Of a stretch of 45,446 bases of DNA, positions 6,466 to 12,387 are shown in pieces. The notes under the pieces were generated by a model. It was not told where the DNA came from and made no database searches. It saw only the letters and a list, made by a program, of their open reading frames with translations. Both the position numbers and the translations under genes were made by a program. This stretch comes from a virus: IMG/VR virus record IMGVR_UViG_3300044908_000046, positions 1 to 45,446 of that record; one strand, given 5' to 3'. Numbering within the stretch: position 1 is the first letter of the stretch; the number at the start of each line of letters is the position of its first letter.

Positions 6466-6494
6466 ATTGTCTCAAACGTGTTATAGATTGTCAA
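6466..6494 (-). promoter_or_regulatory. Putative leftward early promoter
   Basis: On the minus strand TTGACA (6494-6489), a 17-base spacer, then GACAAT (6471-6466), close to the sigma70 consensus. An operator-like AAACGTGTT (plus strand 6474-6482) lies within the spacer. It would drive the leftward operon with a very short or absent leader before ATG 6459. Confidence 0.5.
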
Positions 6495-6513
6495 TGGCTA
6501 AAACGTGTTTAAG
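6474..6513. promoter_or_regulatory. Operator-like repeats (two copies)
   Basis: AAACGTGTT occurs at 6474-6482 and 6501-6509, 27 bases apart. The wider consensus, read leftward, is CTTATAACACGTTTTAG. A third copy on the opposite strand is at 6711-6727 over the divergent promoters. Three copies confined to one control region suggest a regulator-binding site. No candidate repressor gene is obvious. Confidence 0.45.
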
Positions 6514-6522
6514 GCGAAGCAT

Positions 6523-6702
6523 TCACGAAACCTCTTGCAATTCCTCTGCTTTCATGGCTTTGGCGGCACGCGCTTTTGAAAGATTATTGCGCAAAGCCCT
6601 TGTTTTACGCGGCGATGTGGCTCGCCCTATCTTTGAGAGATGGCAAATGAGGCAATTCTTGGCGTGGCGCAGGTGGCCGCACTTTCTAGTTGACTTTGGC
6701 AT
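6523..6702 (-). CDS. Small basic zinc-finger protein, first gene of the leftward operon
   Basis: A 59-aa, strongly basic protein. A compact Cys/His cluster (CGHLRHAKNCLICH) near the N-terminus is followed by an Arg/Lys/Ala-rich helix. It starts at ATG 6702, just 8 bases after a TATAAG -10 box and without a Shine-Dalgarno, so leaderless translation is likely. The composition suggests nucleic-acid binding. It mirrors the basic zinc-finger protein at 6751 on the other side of the divergent promoter. Confidence 0.6.
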   Translation of the reverse strand: MPKSTRKCGHLRHAKNCLICHLSKIGRATSPRKTRALRNNLSKARAAKAMKAEELQEVS

Positions 6703-6718
6703 ATTTAGGGCTTATAAC
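6690..6718 (+). promoter_or_regulatory. Putative rightward promoter
   Basis: TTGACT (6690-6695), 17 bases, TATAAC (6713-6718), a good sigma70 match. Its -10 overlaps the -10 of the opposite promoter and the operator-like ATAACACGT. It would start the rightward unit about 30 bases before ATG 6751. Confidence 0.6.
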
Positions 6719-6739
6719 ACGTCTTTACGTGCCACGCAA
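6711..6739 (-). promoter_or_regulatory. Putative leftward promoter, back-to-back with the rightward one
   Basis: On the minus strand TTGCGT (6739-6734), 17 bases, TATAAG (6716-6711), ending 8 bases before ATG 6702. The two divergent -10 boxes share the TTATAA sequence, so polymerase binding in the two directions should be mutually exclusive. Confidence 0.5.
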
Positions 6740-6750
6740 TAGGAAAGACC

Positions 6751-6951
6751 ATGAGCGTTTCCAAGCAAAGGCGCTGGCAGTTGCGGATGATAGCGGATGG
6801 CAGATGTCAGACTTGCGGAAGACCTCGCAACTTGTACATAGCGCAGTGCGACGATTGCAGGGCGCTAGATCAGAGACGGCAAAGAAGAAAGCGCGGCTCG
6901 AAGCCCTGGAAGAAAGGCCATCCCGGCAGGCCACCGAAGACAGCGGCATGA
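6751..6951 (+). CDS. Small basic zinc-finger protein
   Basis: A 66-aa protein. RCQTCGRPRNLYIAQCDDC supplies two C-x2-C pairs, followed by a run of Arg/Lys and a KPWKKGHPGRPP tail. This resembles HNH-like zinc cores without the catalytic residues, or a DNA-binding knuckle. ATG 6751 follows AGGAAAG. First gene of the rightward unit. Confidence 0.65.
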   Translation: MSVSKQRRWQLRMIADGRCQTCGRPRNLYIAQCDDCRALDQRRQRRKRGSKPWKKGHPGRPPKTAA

Positions 6952-7055
6952 GCGAGCCATGCATTGTTGTAAAAGGGATACAGTTTGTGCATCCCAACAT
7001 CCGGAGATCGGAAGAGAACTGGGCACGAAGGCGGGGGACTGTGGGCGCTAGCTAG
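6948..7055 (+). CDS. Possible 35-aa protein coupled to the upstream gene
   Basis: ATG 6948 overlaps the upstream stop as ATGA. The product is short and polar with a basic end (RRSEENWARRRG). It ends inside copy 5 of the dispersed element. The coupling supports it; nothing else does. Confidence 0.4.
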   Translation: MSEPCIVVKGIQFVHPNIRRSEENWARRRGTVGAS

Positions 7056-7090
7056 AGAACTGCTTTGCCGTGCTGAGGTGTGTTCAAAAC
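7045..7090. repeat. Dispersed early-region element, copy 5
   Basis: GCGCTAGC (7045-7052), 22 bases, then GAGGTGTGTTCAAAACG. Here the GAGG and GTG act as ribosome site and start of the rightward gene at 7080. This is the only copy associated with a rightward gene. Confidence 0.6.
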
Positions 7091-7475
7091 GACACACCTT
7101 TATTTTCTTGCATTCCCGCCCAAACTAGCGAATTATTTGTGCGCGCACTCCCTGACCACAGGCAGGGGCAGATTCCTGTTGCCTGGACCCGAGCACGTCA
7201 AAGGTTTTCTATTGCCGCACCGCAACTATCTGATCCGCTACCCGAACGGCTTCAAACGCCACGCCAGCCAGCAAGAAATCCTATTGCTCGGCTCATCCCT
7301 CGAGCAGACCGGCCCGCGAGAATACCAGGCCAAAACCATGGCGATAGATGGCGCGCGCACAGAGCCGGACTATTACCGTGGGCTCTTCATCTTCGAAGAT
7401 CCCCGCCACAAGCGGCACACCGAGCGGCTAGAGAGTTCCGAAGCATTGGCATTGAGACTCCAAATTCAAATCTGA
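7080..7475 (+). CDS. Hypothetical 131-aa protein
   Basis: It starts at GTG 7080, supplied by the dispersed element. The middle reads like a small beta-rich domain (GRFLLPGPEHVKGFLLPHRNY) with a later FIFEDPRHKRH element. No family recognised. It precedes fibre-like and terminase genes, so it is probably at the early/late boundary. Confidence 0.5.
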   Translation: MFKTTHLYFLAFPPKLANYLCAHSLTTGRGRFLLPGPEHVKGFLLPHRNYLIRYPNGFKRHASQQEILLLGSSLEQTGPREYQAKTMAIDGARTEPDYYRGLFIFEDPRHKRHTERLESSEALALRLQIQI

Positions 7476-7487
7476 GAGGAAACACCC

Positions 7488-7991
7488 ATGGCACCCACCG
7501 TAACGCAGGCTCCTTCGGCTTTTGACGGCCAGCAATTTTTTGCAACCTCAAGCGTAGGAACAAGCCCCGGCCCATTCCCCGCTGTGGGCATGAACTACGC
7601 CAAGATCAACCTGACTTCGGCGCAGATTCTCGCCTTGCTGACGACTCCAATCCAGGTCGTTGCCGCTCCGGGCGCGGGCTTCTACATCAACCCGATTGCC
7701 GTGACCATCAACTTCATCGGCGGGTCTGTGGCCTACACCAACGCCGGCGGCGCGGTGACGTTGACGGTTGGTTCGCGCACCGCTTTGACGGTGGCGGAGG
7801 GCATGATTACGACTGTTTCCCCGAACCGCACGCACCAATACACGCCATTTGCCGCCGGCCTCGACACTGCTGCCAGCCCGCCTACCGATGAAAACGCGGC
7901 CCTGTTCATCACCAAAGCGACGAACAACTACGCCGCGGGAACGGGGACAGCGTCGGTTGTGGTGTACTACACCGTCGAAGCCTTTGTATAA
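7488..7991 (+). CDS. Virion fibre-like protein, paralogue of the fibre C-terminal domain
   Basis: A 167-aa Gly/Thr/Val-rich beta protein. From about residue 40 it aligns with the last 130 residues of the protein at 20787-22127. Shared blocks are LTSAQILALLTTPI, VAAPGAGFYINPIAV, GGSVAYTNAGGAV, SPNR and PPTDENAALFITKATNN. This points to a shared trimeric or decoration domain on the particle surface. ATG 7488 follows GAGAGGAAACACCC. Placement ahead of TerS is unusual for a fibre gene. Confidence 0.6.
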   Translation: MAPTVTQAPSAFDGQQFFATSSVGTSPGPFPAVGMNYAKINLTSAQILALLTTPIQVVAAPGAGFYINPIAVTINFIGGSVAYTNAGGAVTLTVGSRTALTVAEGMITTVSPNRTHQYTPFAAGLDTAASPPTDENAALFITKATNNYAAGTGTASVVVYYTVEAFV

Positions 7992-8003
7992 TAAGGACTT
8001 AGC

Positions 8004-8702
8004 GTGCCCAATTACGTCCAGTCATCATTGCAAAATCCTCTTGCTGGGCTCATGCGTGGAGTTGTGGGTTACAGCTTCGGCAAATACCTCGCATCGACCA
8101 TCTCAGCCTCACCGGGCGGATTGGTGCGCGCGGCTGGCGGAGTCGTAACGATTACCGTCAGCGCGGCGCATAACTGGCAAATCGGCGGCAGCGTCTACAT
8201 CGGGCTTGGAGTCATCAGCGGCGTAACTGGCCTCGAGCCAACCTCCGTGCTTGGAACCCGTTTTGACGGATGGTACACAGTGACGGCTATCGGCTCAGCG
8301 ACAACCGCAACCCTGGTCCCCAACGATCCCGTCATTCTGCACCAAGCCCCGGACACGGGCGGCGTAGGTACAGCGATTGGCATCCAGTACGAATCCCCGG
8401 CAGCCCCGCAAGCTGGCCAAGCCTTTGCCCTGTCAGGCCCGGTTTCACTCAACTCATCGCTTGGCTTTGCGGTGGATGGCAAGTTCAGCGGAGCTCCCGG
8501 AGCTTTCGAAGTGGACATCCAAGGCGCCGACGCCGATGCTGACGCCAACTATCAGACGCTTGCCGGCTTCAACATCACGAGCGTAGACGCCACCAACAAC
8601 ACCTTCCACGCCGATTGCACCTGGAACATACCGAAGTTCGCCCGGGTAAGACTACTCAGCGTAACCAACGCGGTCGGCTTGGTAGCGGCGATCCGAGGCT
8701 AA
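8004..8702 (+). CDS. Virion-type beta-rich protein
   Basis: A 232-aa protein rich in Gly, Ala, Val and Ser. It has repeated beta-strand patterns (GGVVTITVSAAHNWQIGGSV, GWYTVTAIGSATTATLVP) and a terminal half resembling a jelly-roll-like structural domain. No charged enzyme motif is seen. GTG 8004 follows an AGGA site. Position between a fibre paralogue and TerS suggests a structural or decoration role. Confidence 0.55.
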   Translation: MPNYVQSSLQNPLAGLMRGVVGYSFGKYLASTISASPGGLVRAAGGVVTITVSAAHNWQIGGSVYIGLGVISGVTGLEPTSVLGTRFDGWYTVTAIGSATTATLVPNDPVILHQAPDTGGVGTAIGIQYESPAAPQAGQAFALSGPVSLNSSLGFAVDGKFSGAPGAFEVDIQGADADADANYQTLAGFNITSVDATNNTFHADCTWNIPKFARVRLLSVTNAVGLVAAIRG

Positions 8703-8703
8703 T

Positions 8704-9141
8704 TTGGCAAAGAAACTCACCCCGCAGCAACGCGCCCTGGTCAAGAATCTCGTCAAGGGCATGAGCATCACCGAGGCCGCGCGCTCAGCGGGTTACGCCG
8801 ATAACGGCTACGTCGGCCAGCTTGGCTCGCAAGCACTTGAAAACATTCGCCTTAAAATGCCAGAAGTCCTAAATCGGCACGGGCTTACCGACGATGTGCT
8901 GGTAGAGGATTACCTAAAGCCGCTGCTTGAAGCAGAAGAGACGAAGTTCTTCCAGAAGGATGGCATAGTCGTTGAGCGGTACAACGTTATCGCGTGGGGG
9001 CCGCGCAAGGAAGGCCTAGATATTGCCTTCAGATTGAAAGGCAGCTACGCTCCAAAGAGTGCGGACGAAATCGAGGCCGGAAACATCACCATCAACATAG
9101 CTGCCATGCCTCGCCGCGGTGAATGCCCACCATCGACATAG
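8704..9141 (+). CDS. terS: Terminase small subunit
   Basis: A 145-aa protein with the classic TerS opening LTPQQRALVKNLVKGMSITEAARSAGY, a helix-turn-helix that recognises the packaging start, and later a helical oligomerisation region. The small subunit forms a ring that directs TerL to viral DNA. The start is TTG 8704 behind GAGG. The gene overlaps TerL by 19 bases, which supports the assignment. Confidence 0.85.
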   Translation: MAKKLTPQQRALVKNLVKGMSITEAARSAGYADNGYVGQLGSQALENIRLKMPEVLNRHGLTDDVLVEDYLKPLLEAEETKFFQKDGIVVERYNVIAWGPRKEGLDIAFRLKGSYAPKSADEIEAGNITINIAAMPRRGECPPST

Positions 9142-10607
9142 GCGACTTCTATCAGCCAGACCACGGCGCATCTTGGGGGCCACAGCATCAATTCCATGCA
9201 AGTACAGCCAGATACCCACTTCAAGAAGGCACTCGCGGCGGCGGCAAGACGCTGGCGCTTCTTTGGGAAGGGATCCGCTCGGCTTGCGAAGTCCCTGGCT
9301 CGAACAATCTTCTCCTTCGCCGCACGCTCAAATCCAGCCAGCAGGGCGGCATTGAAGATCACTTCCTCAAGTACGTTCCCAAAGGCATCTATCGGCAGTA
9401 CAACGGCCAGCAGCACACCGTCTATTTCCACAACAAGTCCAATCTTTTCTTCGGGCACATCAAAGCCGACAGCGACCTCAAGCAACTCCAGGGGCCTGAA
9501 TATCTCTACGTCGGCTGGGATGAGCTTACACAGTTTACTTATCCTCAGTGGGCATTCATTAAAGGCTCCAATCGTTGTCCGGTTCCGTTCGATATTTACG
9601 GTGACAAGCCGCGCGCCCGTATGGCCGGGGGCACTAATCCTAACGGAATCGGGTCAGGCTGGGTCAAAGCTCTGTGGATCCAGCACAAGCTTCCCGCCGG
9701 CATAGTCGATGACACCTACAACCCAGCGGACTACGAAGTCATCCACTCAAGCTTTGCCGACAATCCCATCTACGCCAACGACGCCGAATACATCGCAGGA
9801 CTTAGTTCGCTTCCACCCAATCTCCGAGCAGCCTGGCTTGAAGGCAGTTGGGACATCCTTGCCGGGCAGTTCTTTCCGAACTGGGACATCCAGCGGCACG
9901 TCAAAGCGTTTACGTTTCAGGATTGGCAGCCTCGTTGGATTGGTATTGATTGGGGCTTCAACCACGCCACCTGCGTACTTTGGTTCACGAACGCCGAAGT
10001 CGTTGATTCTTTTGGGCAAAAGAAGACGGTTATCGTTTGTTACCGCGAGCTGGTTAGGCGCGGAATTAATGAGCAGACGCTTGCAGAAGAGATTCTCCGG
10101 CACAATTCTGGCGAGCGAATAAGCAATGTCTTCCTCTCCCCAGAGCGATTCAACCGGGTCAACGAAGAGCACACCATTGCAGACCGCATGGGGGACGTTC
10201 TTGCTGGCGGGGGACTTCCACGGCCCGAACGAGCCAATAACGATAGGGTTGGTGGATGGCGGCTGGTATACACTCTTCTGGACTCAGAAGGGTTTTGCGT
10301 TAGTGCCCACTGTCGTGACGTGATTGATTCAATCCCGCAACTGATGCGGGACGACAAAGACCTGGAAGATGCGGCCAGCGAAGGCAATGAACTCTATCTC
10401 GACGTTTGCGAAGCGCTGCGCTACGGGATCATGTCGTACTTCAATCCCAGGCCAATACCACGAGCAATCCAAGACGATTTGCGCGTCCGAGCAATTCCCG
10501 ACATGACGGCTAAATATCTAGAAATCATGCGCTTAGAGGCGCGCAAGCCCGGAAGCGAGTTGTTCATCAACATGCCTAATCGTGTGGCTCCGTGGCGAAG
10601 ACAATAA
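9123..10607 (+). CDS. terL: Terminase large subunit (packaging ATPase and nuclease)
   Basis: A 494-aa protein with all expected parts. Walker A is GTRGGGKT at residues 36-43. Walker B and the catalytic acid are YLYVGWDE near 127-134. The coupling motif TNPNG is at 171-175. The RNase H-like nuclease domain has D276 in GIDWGF and a later acidic residue in DVCEALRYG (D427). It pumps DNA through the portal and cuts concatemers. The family is Terminase_6-like. GTG at 9120-9122 would add one codon, while the ATG at 9123 is in phase with MPTIDIGDF. Length is normal. Confidence 0.93.
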   Translation: MPTIDIGDFYQPDHGASWGPQHQFHASTARYPLQEGTRGGGKTLALLWEGIRSACEVPGSNNLLLRRTLKSSQQGGIEDHFLKYVPKGIYRQYNGQQHTVYFHNKSNLFFGHIKADSDLKQLQGPEYLYVGWDELTQFTYPQWAFIKGSNRCPVPFDIYGDKPRARMAGGTNPNGIGSGWVKALWIQHKLPAGIVDDTYNPADYEVIHSSFADNPIYANDAEYIAGLSSLPPNLRAAWLEGSWDILAGQFFPNWDIQRHVKAFTFQDWQPRWIGIDWGFNHATCVLWFTNAEVVDSFGQKKTVIVCYRELVRRGINEQTLAEEILRHNSGERISNVFLSPERFNRVNEEHTIADRMGDVLAGGGLPRPERANNDRVGGWRLVYTLLDSEGFCVSAHCRDVIDSIPQLMRDDKDLEDAASEGNELYLDVCEALRYGIMSYFNPRPIPRAIQDDLRVRAIPDMTAKYLEIMRLEARKPGSELFINMPNRVAPWRRQ

Positions 10608-10726
10608 TGAATCGACACTCCCCTACGATGTATAGGGCAGGTTACGTACGACTGCAAGTAATCAAATTCAATAAGATGTTGTACAAGAATTGTGATCGGC
10701 TGTCTCCGGCCCCGGAGTGGCGATAA
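10607..10726 (+). CDS. Possible 39-aa protein filling the TerL gap
   Basis: ATG 10607 overlaps the TerL stop as TAATG, and its TAA ends directly before the next gene's GTG at 10727, so it fills the interval exactly. The product is basic with several Tyr and Arg. The perfect fit is the main evidence. Confidence 0.45.
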   Translation: MNRHSPTMYRAGYVRLQVIKFNKMLYKNCDRLSPAPEWR

Positions 10727-11032
10727 GTGAAACGCGCTAAACAACTTGAGCTTTACTCTCCTGAAGCCAGGCTGATAGAGATTCTCGACCGAGAACTACA
10801 GCGCGCGCACGCCAAAGAGGACTTCCTGTCAGGAAAGATTGAACGCCTGGAACTGGCCATGGCGGCATTCAGCAACGCCCCGGCCAAGGCTTACGTGGAT
10901 CGCACCGACGCCAAGCCTATCACCGAGGTTCCCGTGCCAGAGCCAGCCAAAAAGACCTGGAAGCAGACCAAAGCCGAGTGGGACGCCTTGCCGGACGACA
11001 AGAAGCAGGCAGCGATTGAAGGTGCGAATTGA
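10727..11032 (+). CDS. Hypothetical helical protein after TerL
   Basis: A 101-aa protein. The N-terminal half is a coiled-coil-like helix (ARLIEILDRELQRAHAKEDF). The C-terminal half is Pro/Lys-rich, ending KKTWKQTKAEWDALPDDKK. It starts at GTG 10727 with no gap after the preceding small frame. Probably a late structural accessory; function unknown. Confidence 0.55.
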   Translation: MKRAKQLELYSPEARLIEILDRELQRAHAKEDFLSGKIERLELAMAAFSNAPAKAYVDRTDAKPITEVPVPEPAKKTWKQTKAEWDALPDDKKQAAIEGAN

Positions 11033-11047
11033 TATATACAAATCGTC

Positions 11048-11075
11048 TTGACATGTACACACAACTCGGTATAGA
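11048..11075 (+). promoter_or_regulatory. Putative promoter of the HNH insertion
   Basis: TTGACA (11048-11053), 16 bases, TATAGA (11070-11075), directly ahead of GTG 11084. It is a near-consensus sigma70 promoter inside the late unit, serving a gene that looks like a mobile insertion. The leader would be about two bases long. Confidence 0.55.
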
Positions 11076-11083
11076 AACTATGT

Positions 11084-11569
11084 GTGCACGACGAAGTATG
11101 CAACCGTTGTGGATACACAGGAGTTGCTCTCCAAACCCATCATCGAGACAGGAACAGGAAAAACAATCTCGCGGAAAACTTGGAGCGCCTGTGCGCGAAC
11201 TGCCACATTTTAGAGCATCGCTCAAACCCGAGACGGCGTACTTTGCTGGCCGACAGGGTGATCAATTTAAGATTAAGCGGGCAGGAACTGGCCGAGTGGC
11301 GAGCGAAGGCGGGAGAGCGCGGCTTGTCGGCTTGGATACGGGAAAGGTGCAATGGAGCAGTACAAACGAACTCGGGGGATCATGGAGGTGGCGACGTGCC
11401 ACGGCGTAGAAGAGTACGTGTGGTGGCGCGGAGCGCTGATCCCGCTCCAGTGGTTGAGGGAGGAGTACCAGCGGAGACTTGCAATCTCTGCGGGCACCCT
11501 GGTGAACCTGGGTTCCATGGCCAGCGATGTCGGAAGTGGGGATGTTCCAACTACGCATATGCGAGGTGA
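11084..11569 (+). CDS. HNH endonuclease fused to a ribbon-helix-helix-like segment
   Basis: A 161-aa protein in three parts. Residues 1-50 are an HNH zinc domain (C-x2-C-G, QTHHRDRNRKNN, LERLCANCHILEH). About 55-90 resembles a ribbon-helix-helix (DRVINLRLSGQELAEWRAKA...LSAWIRERC). The C-terminus has a second Cys cluster (CNLCGHPGEPGFHGQRC). It probably cuts specific DNA as a homing-type enzyme. GTG 11084 has no Shine-Dalgarno and a promoter lies just upstream, which fits a self-contained intruder between terminase and portal. Confidence 0.75.
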   Translation: MHDEVCNRCGYTGVALQTHHRDRNRKNNLAENLERLCANCHILEHRSNPRRRTLLADRVINLRLSGQELAEWRAKAGERGLSAWIRERCNGAVQTNSGDHGGGDVPRRRRVRVVARSADPAPVVEGGVPAETCNLCGHPGEPGFHGQRCRKWGCSNYAYAR

Positions 11570-11572
11570 CCT

Positions 11573-11926
11573 GTGAAAGGTGCGACGAGTTTTGACGGCA
11601 AGCTGTCCGGCAACGTGCAAACCGTAGGCCGCTACGACGAAAGCAAAAAGCCTGCCGGCGGGGAAGACATCCATTCCGTAGTGGCCAAGCACGGCCCAGC
11701 CGACCGCCATGTCATCACCAAGACAGCGAAAGGCTTCCACTCAGAGACGCATCACGGCGGGCACATCCACCACGCCGACCACGCCACGCTTGACGAAGCG
11801 CACCAGCACGGCAAAGTAGCCATGGAAGACGCCGAGCACAACACCATGGGCGAAGATGCTATGAGCAATGCCGGAGAGCGCGGAGCAGCCGAGAAGCCGA
11901 TGGGCGGCAAGAGTTACATGGAGTAG
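11573..11926 (+). CDS. Histidine-rich hypothetical late protein
   Basis: A 117-aa polar protein with a striking His-rich middle (HSETHHGGHIHHADHATLDEAHQHG), probably metal-binding or disordered, and an acidic end. GTG 11573 follows GAGGTGAC. Small His-rich proteins of this sort sit between terminase and portal in other podoviruses, with no established role. Confidence 0.6.
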   Translation: MKGATSFDGKLSGNVQTVGRYDESKKPAGGEDIHSVVAKHGPADRHVITKTAKGFHSETHHGGHIHHADHATLDEAHQHGKVAMEDAEHNTMGEDAMSNAGERGAAEKPMGGKSYME

Positions 11927-11930
11927 GCCG

Positions 11931-12089
11931 ATTCCCGCCACGTCTCGCGCGCAATTCAGGTGGCTCCATACTTCTGACGCGGCAAAGAAGCTTGGCAAAT
12001 CCGGCGTCAAGGAATGGATAGGCGCAACCGGCAGTCCGAAGAAACTCCCTGAGAGGAAATCGACAAAGTGGGTCAATAAAGATGGATAG
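11931..12089 (+). CDS. Small virion-associated protein with an apparent ATT start
   Basis: A 52-aa basic protein of the common phage type opening (M)PATSRAQFRWLH and closing KKLPERK...WVNKDG. The expected initiator Met codon is ATT at 11931-11933, with GGAG seven bases upstream. No ATG or GTG fits. An upstream ATG at 11868 would give a longer form overlapping the previous gene by 59 bases and lacks a ribosome site. The stop overlaps the next ATG by eight bases. Confidence 0.6.
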   Translation: MPATSRAQFRWLHTSDAAKKLGKSGVKEWIGATGSPKKLPERKSTKWVNKDG

Positions 12090-12387
12090 GCGAGGATTCC
12101 TGAGAACGCTTGTTGGCGGAATTGCTGTTGGCGCAGCTGTGCGCACTTGGCCGTTCAGGGTTTACAGTTTCCCGCCAGTTCCGGATCGCATCGATCAGGT
12201 GGACCTGAAATATTGGGGCGTCGATTGGGGCTCCGGCGTATCGTCAACCGTTTGGTATGTGCATCAAAGTCAAGCCGCAGCATGGAAGGATTTGGGTGGC
12301 ATAGCCTATTACACACCGGAATTGGGCACTCAATCTCGCTCGTTCACCTTATCCAGGACGATTATCTGCCAAACACTGAAGAGTTAG
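12082..12387 (+). CDS. Tat-signal protein upstream of the portal gene
   Basis: A 101-aa protein. The N-terminus MDRRGFLRTLVGGIAVGAA has the twin-arginine pattern (RRGFL) plus a short hydrophobic stretch, the hallmark of Tat export. The mature part is beta-rich (QVDLKYWGVDWGSG, then VWYVHQSQAAAWKDLGG). It overlaps the previous stop and the portal start. A folded, exported phage protein made with the head genes is unusual. Function unknown. Confidence 0.6.
   Translation: MDRRGFLRTLVGGIAVGAAVRTWPFRVYSFPPVPDRIDQVDLKYWGVDWGSGVSSTVWYVHQSQAAAWKDLGGIAYYTPELGTQSRSFTLSRTIICQTLKS

Noticed and set aside
6049-6486. Plus-strand 145-codon frame after element copy 4
   Set aside because: It is the reverse of the gene at 6064-6459, with no ribosome site fitting a known protein pattern.
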